Below, one piece after another: positions 19,167 to 28,184 of a DNA stretch of 64,000 bases. This DNA comes from Streptomyces sp. NRRL S-340 (GTDB lineage Bacteria; Actinomycetota; Actinomycetes; Streptomycetales; Streptomycetaceae): positions 39,874 to 103,873 of the forward strand of contig NZ_JOIY01000030.1 of NCBI RefSeq assembly GCF_000720185.1. Direction: 5' to 3'. The position numbers and the translations under genes were made by a program. The notes under the pieces are model-generated. The model worked only from the letters and a program-made list of their open reading frames with translations, made no database searches and was not told the origin of the DNA. Numbering within the stretch: position 1 is the first letter of the stretch; each line of letters begins with the position of its first letter.

Positions 19167-20039
19167 GTGAGTGGTACGGCGAACGGACTGCGGGACGACG
19201 ATCTTCCTACGGTGTTCCGTTCCTCGGACGGGGCGTCGCTGGCCGGACAGCGCCGCTACATCCAGGGCACGAAATGGCGTCTGGTGCTGGCGGTGGCCGC
19301 CGCGCTCTGCGGTGTGCTCGACCAGCGGCCTGCCTTGATCGTCCTGGTGCTGATCTTCGTGGCGACCGTCTGTGTGGAGATCTGGCTGCTCACGGAACGT
19401 CCGGAGCAGGCGTGGTACGACGGCCGAGCCCTGGCCGAGTCCGCGAAGACCCTCGCCTGGCGCTACGCGGTGGCCGGCGCGCCGTTTCCCGCTCAGCTGC
19501 CGCAGGGGGAGGCGGCGCACCGTTTCAACGAAAGGCTGAAGGAGCTGCTGCGGGAGGCGCCCGCCACGAGTTTGGCCCCTGTGGGACTGGTCGCCGTGAC
19601 GGACGCGATGAACGTGCTGCGAGCCCGCTCCTTCACCGACCGGAAGAACGCCTATCTGCGGGACCGGATCGAAGACCAGCAGCGCTGGTACGCGGCGAAG
19701 GCGAGCTGGAACGTGGCGCGGGCACGGCGCTGGCGCCTGATGCTGGTCGCCGCCGAGGGTCTCGGCCTGGCCGCTGCCGTCCTGCGCCTGACCGGAACCC
19801 TGACCTTCGACCTGGCCGGGGTCCTGGGGGCCGTCCTGGGGGCAGGAGCGGCTTGGTTCGCGGTGCGGCAGTACGAGACGCTCGGCCGCGCCTACACCTT
19901 CGCGGCCACCGAGCTGAGCATCATCCACGGCCGGCTGTCCCAGGTGGACGAGGACCGCTGGGCGCAGGAGGTGGCCGACGCGGAGGAAGCGATCAGCCGG
20001 GAACACACGATGTGGCGGGCTTCTCGCGGGTCCGGGTGA
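19167..20039 (+). CDS. DUF4231 (SLATT-like) four-helix membrane protein
   Basis: 290 residues from GTG 19167 after AGAGGGGGCAGA. Two helix pairs are evident: WRLVLAVAAALCGVL with ALIVLVLIFVATVCVEIWLL, and WRLMLVAAEGLGLAAAVL with LAGVLGAVLGAGAAWFAV. Each pair is followed by a cytosolic helical stretch (EDQQRWYAAKASWN between the pairs, TELSIIHGRL and AISREHTMW at the end), the DUF4231 pattern. Related SLATT two-helix modules are predicted pore-forming effectors in bacterial conflict systems. It is divergent from the TIR-WD40 gene with 162 bp between starts, so the two may share control. The function is inferred, not shown. Confidence 0.75.
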   Translation: MSGTANGLRDDDLPTVFRSSDGASLAGQRRYIQGTKWRLVLAVAAALCGVLDQRPALIVLVLIFVATVCVEIWLLTERPEQAWYDGRALAESAKTLAWRYAVAGAPFPAQLPQGEAAHRFNERLKELLREAPATSLAPVGLVAVTDAMNVLRARSFTDRKNAYLRDRIEDQQRWYAAKASWNVARARRWRLMLVAAEGLGLAAAVLRLTGTLTFDLAGVLGAVLGAGAAWFAVRQYETLGRAYTFAATELSIIHGRLSQVDEDRWAQEVADAEEAISREHTMWRASRGSG

Positions 20040-20148
20040 CCGGCACCGGTCCTGCGGTCTTTGTGCCCGGGCCCTCCCGCGTCCCGCAGTACGATGAGCC
20101 GACGGTTCCCGGGGCCGAACAGCTGAGTAGCCGAGGAGATGCGTGCCC

Positions 20149-20721
20149 ATGCCTGCCCGAATACCTTCGTGGGCCTGGGTCGGCGGCCTGACCGCCGCGG
20201 CGGTCGTCGCGGTCGGGACGCTGGCGGCCCAGGCGGACCAGGGCGCGCACCCCGTCGCCGACTCCGCGCGCCCCAGCGCGTCGGCCCCGGCGGGCAGGCA
20301 CTCCCCGGCGGCGCCCCCCAAGCACACGGCCCCGCCCGCGCCGCCGTCCGACTCCGGCACGGGCCGCCGCGTCGTCTACTCCCTGGGGCACAAGCGCGTC
20401 TGGCTGATGGACGTGCGCGGCATGCCGACCAGGACCTTCGCCGTCTGGCCCGGCACGGTCAGCCCCGACCCGGGCGCCTACGCGATCTCTCAGCGGGTCG
20501 CCGACCCCACGAAGGGCTCGGACGGGGTGGAGATCGAGCACATCATGTACTTCGCGGGCAAGTCGGGCGTCTTCGTCGCCTTCAGCAACGCCGTCGACGG
20601 CTCCTCGCCGCCGCCGGTCGCCGAGGGCATCAAGACGGGCGGCGTCCGCACCGGCAAGCAGGACGGCGCGGCCCTGTGGGCGTTCGCGGAGAAGGGGACG
20701 CGCGTGGTCGTCGTCCCCTAG
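20149..20721 (+). CDS. Small exported protein, possible degenerate L,D-transpeptidase-like fold
   Basis: 190 residues from ATG 20149, 10 nt after GAGGAG; a GTG at 20143 is closer to it. SWAWVGGLTAAAVVAVGTLAA is a signal peptide or anchor, followed by a Pro/Ala-rich stretch. The domain RVVYSLGHKRVWLMDVRG ... FAVWPGTVSPDPGAYAI ... EIEHIMYFAGKSGVFVAFS follows the strand pattern of YkuD domains, but the catalytic SxGCxR motif is absent. It lies between DUF4231 and the STAND gene on the same strand. The role is unknown. Confidence 0.65.
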   Translation: MPARIPSWAWVGGLTAAAVVAVGTLAAQADQGAHPVADSARPSASAPAGRHSPAAPPKHTAPPAPPSDSGTGRRVVYSLGHKRVWLMDVRGMPTRTFAVWPGTVSPDPGAYAISQRVADPTKGSDGVEIEHIMYFAGKSGVFVAFSNAVDGSSPPPVAEGIKTGGVRTGKQDGAALWAFAEKGTRVVVVP

Positions 20722-20768
20722 GGGAAGGACGGCAGAGGCGGGACCGGCCGGTTCGGGGGTGGGCGGGA

Positions 20769-23700
20769 ATGGCGCAGGCGCGGCACTCGATGCAGGACCT
20801 GATCCGGCAGCGCAGGCGAGCGGGTTTCGTGGGCCGCGGCGGCGAACGCGCCGCCTTCCGGGAGAACCTCGGCCTCACCCCCGAGGACGAGCGGCACCGT
20901 TTCCTCTTCCACGTCCGCGGTGACGCGGGCGTCGGGAAGACCTTCCTGGTCAGGGAGATGGAGCAGATCGCCCGGGAATGCGGCGGGCTGACGGCGTACG
21001 TGGACGAGAGCGTCGGCAGCGTCCCCGAGGCGATGGCGGAGGTCGGCCGGCAGTTCGCCTCCCGCGGATGGAGGTGCAAGGAACTGGAACGGCTGCTGGC
21101 CGCCCACCGGGACCGCCGGCACGAGGCGGAGGCGGCCCTGGCCGTGCCGCAGCCGCAGCCCGACGGACCGTCCCCGGCCAGCGCCACGGCCATGCGCCTG
21201 GGCCTGGCGGGCATCGGGCTGATCCCCGGCGCGGGCCCCTTCGTCGGAGCCGTCGACGCCGCCCAGCTCGCCCAGGGGGCCGACCGGCTGCGGGCGGGCC
21301 TCAGCGCCCGCTTCCGCAGCCAGGACGACGTGCAGCTCGTCCTGTCCCCCGAGCAGAGCCTCACTCCGGTGCTGCTCGGCGAACTGGCGGAGATCGCCTC
21401 CCAGGTGCCGTGGATCGTCCTGTTCTTCGACACGTACGAGATGACGGCCCCGTTCCTCGACGGCTGGCTGCACGACGTGATGGCGACCGACCGGTACGCC
21501 GGGTCACTGCCCGCGAACGTCGTCGTGGTCACCGCCGGCCAGCGCCGCCTGGACCCCGTCCGCTGGAGCGACTTCGCCGACTTCGTCCAGGACGTCGTGC
21601 TGGGGCCGTTCACCGAGGCCGAGGCGCGGGGACTGCTCGCGGCCAAGGGCGTGGTGGCCGAGCCGGTGGTCGAGGAGGTGATCCGCCTCACCGGCGGACT
21701 GCCGGTCCTCGTCTCCACGCTGGCCGAGACCCGGCCCGCCGGGCGCGAGGAGGTGGACGACCCGAGCGAGACGGCCGTGGAACGCTTCCTGAAGTGGGAG
21801 CAGGATCCCGTACGGCGGGCGGCGGCACTGGCCGGCGCGCTGCCCCGGCGGCTGGACGCGGACGTGTTCCGGGCGGCGGCGGACTGCCCCGAGGCGGAGG
21901 CCGGGCCGCTCTTCACGTGGGTGCGCGGCATGCCGTTCGTCAGCGAGCGGGGAGACGGGCTGCGGTACCACGACGTCGTCCGCGCCCCGATGCTTCGCCT
22001 GCAGCGGCGGCGCTCCCCGCACGGCTGGGCACAGCGGCACGAGCGGCTGGCCCGGGCCTTCGGCGCCTGGCGTGAGCGGGCGGCGGGGGACGCGCGGCCC
22101 GGCGAGGAGTGGGAGCGGGAAGCCTGGCGCGAGCTGCGCCTGGAGGAGACGTACCACCTGCTGTGCGCGCGGGGGACCGCCGCGCTCGGCGGCGCGCTGC
22201 GCGATCTCGTCCTGGCCTGCCGGGAGGACGCGGCGGCCGGCCGCCGGTGGGCGCGGATGCTCCAGGAGGCGGGGGCCGCCACCGGCCTGCCCGTCCTGGA
22301 GCGGTGGGGGACACGGCTGGGCGAGGCCCTGTCCGACGAGCGGTCCGGGGTCACCGAGGCCATGGACCGGTTGCTGGCCCGGCCCGCTCTGCGCGGGCGC
22401 GACCGGGCGGCGGCGCACGCGCTGCGCGGCCGGGAGCTCAAGGACGCCGGCGAGTACCGGCGTGCCCTGGCCGCCTACGACCGGGCGGTCGAGCTGGACC
22501 CCGGGCTGGCCTGGGCCCACTACGGCAGGGCCGTCACCTTCGCCCTGATGGACGACCACGCGGCGGCGCTGCCCGGACTCGACCGCGCCGACGAACTCGC
22601 CCCCGGCACCCCCTACATCATCGGCATGCGCGGTGAGATCCTGCGGGTCCTGGGCCGCTTCGAGGAGGCCCTGGAGGCGTGCGACCGGGCCGTGGAACTG
22701 GATCCGGCGAACGGAGCCGTCCTGGCCACGCGCGCGGCCTGCCGGCACCGGCTCGGACAGCACGAGGCCGCGCTCGCCGACTACGACCAGGCGCTGAGCA
22801 TCGACGGGGAGTACCTCTGGGCGCTCGTGCGCAGGGCCCGCCTGCGCCGCACCCTGCGCCAGCCGGACGAGGCCTTCGCCGACCTGGACCGGGCGGCCCG
22901 CCTCGCCCCCGACTCCGCCTGGGTCGCCTCCGAGCGGGGCGACGCCTACCGGATCGCCGGCCGGTTCGAGGAGGCCGTCACCGAGCTGGGCCGGGCCGTG
23001 GCGCTCGACCCCGCCCACGCGTCGGCGCTGGCGAGCCGGGGCGCCGCCCTCGTCGAACTGGGCCGGGCCGAGGAGGCGCTGGGCGACCTCTCCCGGGCCG
23101 TGGAACTGGACCCCGGTTACACCTGGGCGCTGGTGATGCGCTCCCGGGCCCGGTTCCGGCTGGGGGACCGGGACGGCAGGGTCGAGGACCTGCTGCGCGC
23201 GGTCGGCACCGCCCCGCGGGACGTCCTGCCGCGCATCGAACTCGCCTACACGTACGAGACGGCGGGCCGGTACGACGAGGCCGTCGCCCTCTACGAGGAG
23301 GTCCTCGCGGAGCACCCGGAGGACTTCCGCGCGCTCGCCGGGCTCGGGGCTGCCCGTCTCGGCCGCTGCGAACACGCCGAGGCCCTCCGCCTCCTCGACC
23401 GTGCGCTGGAGGTCGCCCCGGACTACGACTGGGCGTACGCGCAGCGGGCCCGCGTCTGCCTGGCCACCGGGCGGACCGAACAGGCCCTGGCCGACCTGGA
23501 CCGGTGTCTCGCGCGGGAGCCGGGGGCGGTCTGGGCGACCTGGGAGCGGCGGACCGCGATCGAGGTGCTGATGCGCTGCGGCCGGTGGGAGGAGGCGACG
23601 GCCCGGCTCGCCGACGCCGGCCGGGAGGCGGCTCCGGACGACGACGGCGCCCTGGACCGGCTGTGGGCCGAGGCGCACCGGCACGCCGGGCGGCAGGCGG

Positions 23701-24092
23701 CGGCCCGGCGGAGCGCGGAACGCCTGCGGGTCTCGGATCCCGTGGCCGGGACCCTCCAACTCGCCCTGACGGTCGGCAGGTTCGAGGGGGTACCGGCGGC
23801 GGGGCCGCTGTGGCGGGAACTGGCCCGGCTGCTGCGGGCCGGCGGGGCGGACACGGCCGGGCACCGGGTGGCGCGGTGCGTCACGGCCTGCGGCCGGGGC
23901 GACTGGGCCGGGGCCGACCGGGCACTGGCCGGCCTGCCTGCCGCCGTGCCGGACTGGTACGGGCTCGCGGAACTCGCCGCCGCCCTGACCGTGCTGCTGC
24001 ACAGTCCCGGCACCGACCGCCCCCGTCTGGCCCCCCGCCTGGCGGCGGTCACCACCGCCCGTGACGCCGTCCGGGCGCGGCACGCCGGGTGA
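20769..24092 (+). CDS. STAND-type ATPase with long tetratricopeptide array
   Basis: 1107 residues from ATG 20769, where family-like sequence begins; upstream open frame to 20139 overlaps the preceding gene in another frame. Residues ~15-60 have the opening GFVGRGGERAAFRENL and Walker A GDAGVGKT (51-58). Walker B is near PWIVLFFDTYE, then VVVVTAGQRRL (sensor) and a winged-helix segment ending near residue 420. From ~560 there are at least ten TPRs (EYRRALAAYDRAVELDP, RFEEALEACDRAVELDP, RAEEALGDLSRAVELDP). Such proteins act as ligand-sensing switches or scaffolds. No effector domain is fused, so any effector would be a neighbour. Confidence 0.85.
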   Translation: MAQARHSMQDLIRQRRRAGFVGRGGERAAFRENLGLTPEDERHRFLFHVRGDAGVGKTFLVREMEQIARECGGLTAYVDESVGSVPEAMAEVGRQFASRGWRCKELERLLAAHRDRRHEAEAALAVPQPQPDGPSPASATAMRLGLAGIGLIPGAGPFVGAVDAAQLAQGADRLRAGLSARFRSQDDVQLVLSPEQSLTPVLLGELAEIASQVPWIVLFFDTYEMTAPFLDGWLHDVMATDRYAGSLPANVVVVTAGQRRLDPVRWSDFADFVQDVVLGPFTEAEARGLLAAKGVVAEPVVEEVIRLTGGLPVLVSTLAETRPAGREEVDDPSETAVERFLKWEQDPVRRAAALAGALPRRLDADVFRAAADCPEAEAGPLFTWVRGMPFVSERGDGLRYHDVVRAPMLRLQRRRSPHGWAQRHERLARAFGAWRERAAGDARPGEEWEREAWRELRLEETYHLLCARGTAALGGALRDLVLACREDAAAGRRWARMLQEAGAATGLPVLERWGTRLGEALSDERSGVTEAMDRLLARPALRGRDRAAAHALRGRELKDAGEYRRALAAYDRAVELDPGLAWAHYGRAVTFALMDDHAAALPGLDRADELAPGTPYIIGMRGEILRVLGRFEEALEACDRAVELDPANGAVLATRAACRHRLGQHEAALADYDQALSIDGEYLWALVRRARLRRTLRQPDEAFADLDRAARLAPDSAWVASERGDAYRIAGRFEEAVTELGRAVALDPAHASALASRGAALVELGRAEEALGDLSRAVELDPGYTWALVMRSRARFRLGDRDGRVEDLLRAVGTAPRDVLPRIELAYTYETAGRYDEAVALYEEVLAEHPEDFRALAGLGAARLGRCEHAEALRLLDRALEVAPDYDWAYAQRARVCLATGRTEQALADLDRCLAREPGAVWATWERRTAIEVLMRCGRWEEATARLADAGREAAPDDDGALDRLWAEAHRHAGRQAAARRSAERLRVSDPVAGTLQLALTVGRFEGVPAAGPLWRELARLLRAGGADTAGHRVARCVTACGRGDWAGADRALAGLPAAVPDWYGLAELAAALTVLLHSPGTDRPRLAPRLAAVTTARDAVRARHAG

Positions 24093-24379
24093 CGGGACGG
24101 GACAGGACAGGACAGGCACGGCGCGGGCGGTGGGCGGTGTCCGGCCCGGGTGCACCGGGGCGGGGGGGCCTCGGTCGGCCCGGAGGGGACCGGGCGCGAG
24201 TGGTGGGCGGTCCTCCGCCCGGAGGACGACCGGGCGCGGGCCGCGGGCGGTGCCCGGCCGGACGGGTCCTCGCCACAGCAGCTCCACCAGCCCCGCCGAT
24301 CACCCCCTGAACACACCGTTCCCGTTCGACTACAGTGCCGAGCGTCGTACGGACGGACGGTGCCGTGAGGGAGGTCTGG
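24093..24379. other. GC-rich spacer with short direct repeats
   Basis: Directly after the STAND stop, GGACGGGACAGGACAGGACAG contains a five-base slippage repeat; GGACGACCGGGCGCGGG-type motifs recur further on. No gene is seen. The ribosome binding site GAGGGAGG of the next gene lies at 24367-24374. Confidence 0.5.
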
Positions 24380-25498
24380 GTGGGTACGACGGCCGGGATC
24401 GTCTGGGGGCGTGCCGAGCAGCAGGACTTCCGCGGGCGGGTGCGGGGCACGCTGCTCGGCGTCGCGCTGGGGGACGCGCTCGGCGCGCCGGTGGACGGGC
24501 TGGGGTACGAGGCGGTCCGGGAGGCGCACGGGCCGGAGGGTGTCGTGGACCTCGTCGCGGCGCACGGCCGGCGCGGCACCGTCACGCACCTCACCCAGCT
24601 CACGCTGTTCTCCGTGGACGGGCTGATCCGGGCGCAGGTGCGGCGGGACACCGGGGCCTGGCACCCGCCGACCGACGTGCACCGGGCGTACCTGCGCTGG
24701 GCGGCGACCCAGCGCGACTGGGGGCCCGACGAGCGGCGCGAGGACGACGGCTGGCTGGCCCGCGAGGAGTGGCTGTACGCCCGGCGGGAGCCGACGCGGG
24801 CGCTGCTCGGCGGCTTCGGGGACGAGACGATGGGGACGCTCCGGGCGCCGAAGAACCCGGGCGAGACGGGGCCCGAGGCCGCCGCGCGGTCGGCGCCGTT
24901 CGGACTGCTGGTCGGCTGGGAGCCCCAGTTGGTGGTGCAGCTCGCCGTGGAGTGCGCGGCGCAGAGCCACGGGCACCCCACGGCGTGGCTCGCGGCCGGG
25001 GCCTACGCCGTGATCGTGCACGCGCTCGCCCGCGGGGACGGTCTCGACGCCGCCGTGCAGAAGGCGCTGGCGCTGCTCGCCGTACGGCCGGGCCACGAGC
25101 CGGTCTCGGACGCGCTGCAGCACGCGCTGGGCGCGGTGCGCCAGGGCATGCCGGGCCCGGCGCGGGTGGAGGAGCTGGCGGGGGAGGGGGCCGCGGAGGG
25201 CGTGCTGGCCGTCGCGGTGTACTGCGCGCTGGTCGGCGAGGACGTACGCCACGGGCTGTGCCTGGCGGTGAACCAGAGCGGTCCCTCGGGGGCGGCCGGA
25301 GCCCTCACCGGCGGCCTGCTCGGTGCCCTGCACGGCGAGACGGCGCTCCCGCCGGCCTGGCTGGCCGAGCTGGAGGGCCGTCCGACCCTGCTGGTCCTGG
25401 CGGACGACTTCGCGATGGAGATGACCCAGGGACCCGCCCTGCACGGACCCGCCGGGTCGGCCCCGGGCTGGCTGGCCCGCTATCCGAGGGGCACCTAG
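24380..25498 (+). CDS. ADP-ribosylglycohydrolase family protein with altered metal-site residues
   Basis: 372 residues from GTG 24380, 5 nt after GAGGGAGG. The ADP-ribosylhydrolase opening is clear: RVRGTLLGVALGDALGAPVDG. The usual TDDT metal motif is replaced by HLTQLTLFSVDGLIRA, a variant known in an actinobacterial subfamily. The C-terminal NHSGDSDS block of that subfamily appears here as NQSGPSGAAGAL, so the aspartates that hold Mg2+ are gone. It may bind ADP-ribose-like ligands without cleaving them. It lies downstream of the STAND ATPase on the same strand. Confidence 0.8.
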   Translation: MGTTAGIVWGRAEQQDFRGRVRGTLLGVALGDALGAPVDGLGYEAVREAHGPEGVVDLVAAHGRRGTVTHLTQLTLFSVDGLIRAQVRRDTGAWHPPTDVHRAYLRWAATQRDWGPDERREDDGWLAREEWLYARREPTRALLGGFGDETMGTLRAPKNPGETGPEAAARSAPFGLLVGWEPQLVVQLAVECAAQSHGHPTAWLAAGAYAVIVHALARGDGLDAAVQKALALLAVRPGHEPVSDALQHALGAVRQGMPGPARVEELAGEGAAEGVLAVAVYCALVGEDVRHGLCLAVNQSGPSGAAGALTGGLLGALHGETALPPAWLAELEGRPTLLVLADDFAMEMTQGPALHGPAGSAPGWLARYPRGT

Positions 25499-25679
25499 GC
25501 CAGGCCGTCGCGTTCCCGCCTGCCCCGCGACGCCCGGCACGCCTCTCGCCGCACCGGACGAAAGCCCGGGTACGCCCCCGTACGCGGACTTCCGCCCGGC
25601 ACGCCGGGAGCACGCACCGGACGCCGCGGGGCCGCCCTCCGGGCGACGGGCAGGTGACGCCACGGCCTGGAGGGGTCGG

Positions 25680-27263
25680 TCACGAGGGCTGGGTGCCGAC
25701 CACGTCGTCGCCCGCGCCCGCCGGGGCCGGCACCGCCGCGGCCGCAGCGGTGCCGCCGTCGCCGTCCCCGTCGGTGTTGACCCGCTCGATGACCGCGAGC
25801 CGCTCGGGGGTGTCCTCCGGCCTGACGTAACCGATGACGATGTACAGGACCAGGGAGACCGCGAGCGGGATCGACACCTGGTACTGGAGCGGGACGCCGC
25901 CGTCGACGTTCCAGTTGACCGGGTAGTTCACCAGCCAGAAGGCCAGCAGGCCCAGGCCCCAGCTGGTGAGCGCGGCCGTCGGGCCCGAGCGGCGGAACGG
26001 GCGGAGCAGGCCGAGCATCATCGGGATGGCGATCGGGCCCATCAGACCCGCGACCCACTTGATGACGACCGTGATGATGTCCTTGAACGTCGGCGAGTTG
26101 ACCTGTGTGGCCACCGCCATGGACAGCCCCAGGAAGACGACGGTCGTCACGCGGGCGGCGACCAGCCCGCTGCGCGCGCCCCAGGCCCGCGCCCGCCGCG
26201 ACAGCACGGGCGCCACGTCCCGGGTGAAGACGGCGGCGATGGCGTTGGCGTCCGAGGAGCACATGGCCATCGTGTGGGAGAAGAAGCCGACGATGACCAG
26301 GCCCAGCAGGCCGTGCGGCAGGAGCTGTTCGGTCATCAGGGCGTAGGAGTCGGAGCCGTCGGGCTTGTTCGCGTGGACCAGCAGCGGCGACATCCACATG
26401 GGGAAGAAGAGGACGACCGGCCAGACGAGCCACAGGATCGCCGACAGCCGCGCCGAGCGCTCGGCCTGGCGGGCGCTGCCGGTGGCCATGTAGCGCTGGG
26501 CCTGGTTGAGCATGCCGCCGTTGTACTCGAAGAGCTTGATGAAGAGGAACGCCAGCAGGAACACCGTGCCGTACGGGCCGACCAGCGGCTTTCCATGGCC
26601 GTGCAGGGCGGGCTCGTCCCAGGCGCCGAGGAAGCCGATGCCCTTGTCGCCGAGCTTCAGGACGACGGCCACGAACATCGACACACCGGCGAGCAACTGG
26701 ATGACGAACTGCCCCAGTTCGGTGAGCGCGTCCGCCCACAGGCCGCCGATCGTGCAGTAGACCGCGGTGATCGCCCCCGTGATCAGGATGCCCTGGTTGA
26801 GGCTCATCCCGGTGAAGACGGACAGCAGGGTCGCGATCGCCGCCCACTTCGCGCCCACGTCCACGATCTTCAGCAGCATGCCGGACCAGGCGAGCGCCTG
26901 CTGCGTGGAGAGGTTGTAGCGGTTCTTCAGGTACTCCAGCGGGGAGGCCACGTGCAGGCGGGAGCGGAGCCGGTTGATGCGCGGCGCGAACAGCTTCGAT
27001 CCGATGGCGATGCCCAGGGCGATGGGGAACGACCAGGTGACGAAGGAGGTGACGCCGTAGGTGTAGGAGATGCCCGCGTACCCGGTGAACAGCACCGCGC
27101 TGTAGCCGGACATGTGGTGCGAGATGCCGGACAGCCACCAGGGCATCTTGCCGCCGGCGGTGAAGAAGTCGCTGACGTCGCCCACCCGTTTGTGCGACCA
27201 GACGCCGATCGCGACCATCACGCCGAAGTAGCCGATGAGCACGGCCCAGTCGAGACTGTTCAT
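25680..27263 (-). CDS. Sodium:solute symporter (SSS family)
   Basis: 527 residues from ATG 27263 with AAGGGGGG just upstream. About 13 transmembrane helices are apparent, starting SLDWAVLIGYFGVMVAIGVW. SSS hallmarks: DFFTAGGKMPWWLSGISHHMSGYS (the core helix 1 and Na+ site), GGLWADALTELGQFVIQ, and FSHTMAMCSSDANAIAAVF, which follow the order of sugar/proline symporters. The C-terminal ~40 residues are a cytosolic Gly/Ala/Asp tail. The solute is not predictable. It is a single gene, flanked by gene-free repeats. Confidence 0.9.
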   Translation of the reverse strand: MNSLDWAVLIGYFGVMVAIGVWSHKRVGDVSDFFTAGGKMPWWLSGISHHMSGYSAVLFTGYAGISYTYGVTSFVTWSFPIALGIAIGSKLFAPRINRLRSRLHVASPLEYLKNRYNLSTQQALAWSGMLLKIVDVGAKWAAIATLLSVFTGMSLNQGILITGAITAVYCTIGGLWADALTELGQFVIQLLAGVSMFVAVVLKLGDKGIGFLGAWDEPALHGHGKPLVGPYGTVFLLAFLFIKLFEYNGGMLNQAQRYMATGSARQAERSARLSAILWLVWPVVLFFPMWMSPLLVHANKPDGSDSYALMTEQLLPHGLLGLVIVGFFSHTMAMCSSDANAIAAVFTRDVAPVLSRRARAWGARSGLVAARVTTVVFLGLSMAVATQVNSPTFKDIITVVIKWVAGLMGPIAIPMMLGLLRPFRRSGPTAALTSWGLGLLAFWLVNYPVNWNVDGGVPLQYQVSIPLAVSLVLYIVIGYVRPEDTPERLAVIERVNTDGDGDGGTAAAAAVPAPAGAGDDVVGTQPS

Positions 27264-27778
27264 GTGCCCCCCTTCCAGGGTCCGCCTTGTGAACTCCGCT
27301 CATCCGGTTGGCACTTCGCCTGAGCGGGGTAGGGGCGAGGAAGGCCGCGAAGTGCCCGCTCATCGTGGGATCGGTCACGCGGGCGCGACAAGGAAGGGGA
27401 AGGTCAAGAGCAGGCAAAAAGGTTCGGCTTGCTGACCTTGGTTCATCTACATGAACAGGCGCGGGGTGGGGCGCAAGCTGGGAGAGGGCTGGTCGGGGGG
27501 CCGGGGAGGGCGGGCCGGCAGGCGGTGGCGAGTCGGCAGGCGGGCAGTGGTGAGGCGGCAGGCGGTGGCGAGTCGGCCGGTGCGCAGTGGTGAGGCGACG
27601 GGTGGTGGCGAGCCGACGGGCGGTTCGGGGCGGGCACGGCGGAGCCCCCTCGGCAAGGACGGCGAACTGGTCGAGGGGGCTCTGCGAGCGGCGCGCGCGG
27701 TCCTGCTGCTCGCGCCGGCGGTACTGCTCTTCAGTTGTGGTGCGGTGCGTCGCGGGAGGACCGGAGGGCCTGTTCCTC
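27264..27778. other. Gene-free interval with a 40-bp tandem repeat
   Basis: 515 bp between two minus-strand genes. It contains a less GC-rich patch around 27401-27460 and the repeat described separately. Overlapping short ORFs here are compositionally biased and match no family I recognise. Confidence 0.6.
27515..27625. repeat. 40-bp tandem repeat, about 2.7 copies
   Basis: GGCGGTGGCGAGTCGGC blocks start at 27521, 27561 and (variant GGTGGTGGCGAGCCGAC) 27601, giving an exact 40-bp period. The intervening GGCAGTGGTGAGGC and GCGCAGTGGTGAGGC halves also match. Intergenic, no coding potential. Confidence 0.85.
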
Positions 27779-27970
27779 TCAGGCCTTGACCGACGCCACG
27801 AAGGAGTTCCACGCGTCGGCGGGGAAGTCGAGCACCGGGCCCTCGTGGACCTTCGAGTCCCGGACCGCCATGGTCGCGACGACCGGTGACTTGACCTCGA
27901 CGCACGCGCCGTTGCCCGTGGAGTACGAGGACTTGGTCCACGTCTCCGTGGCGCCCTGACGAATTGCCAT
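27779..27970 (-). CDS. DUF397 protein, partner of the XRE regulator
   Basis: 63 residues from ATG 27970 behind GGAG; the upstream extension in the same frame lacks family features. TWTKSSYSTGNGACVEVKSP followed by VAVRDSK-like VAVRDSKVHEGP... FPADAWNSFVASVK is the full DUF397 signature. In Streptomyces such small proteins pair with XRE/DUF5753 regulators and often counteract them. This pair corresponds by order to SCO4441/SCO4442, which affect antibiotic production (from memory). Confidence 0.9.
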   Translation of the reverse strand: MAIRQGATETWTKSSYSTGNGACVEVKSPVVATMAVRDSKVHEGPVLDFPADAWNSFVASVKA

Positions 27971-28184
27971 TTCTGCTCCGGATTGCGAGTGAGGGGTGGA
28001 ATTGCGGTCACCGCACGACGCGTTCGGGGAACCCACAGCGCGGTTTGCGCCAACGGTGTTGCTCGATGGCGTGATCGACGCTACCCGCCGGGCCCGATGG
28101 GTGAAGCGGCCCTTCACTCGACCGGATGGCATATTCCAACGGCTCTTCCGTCACCAGTGGTCGACGGTGTACCGTGCCCCGCTC

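Noticed and set aside
19005..20360. Minus-strand extension of the TIR-WD40 frame giving a 1400-residue protein
   Set aside because: It crosses the divergent DUF4231 gene; the strong ribosome binding site and TIR start are at 19004.
20139..20768. N-terminal extension of the STAND ATPase
   Set aside because: The extension is Arg/Gly shadow coding of the preceding gene in another frame; family-like sequence begins at 20769.
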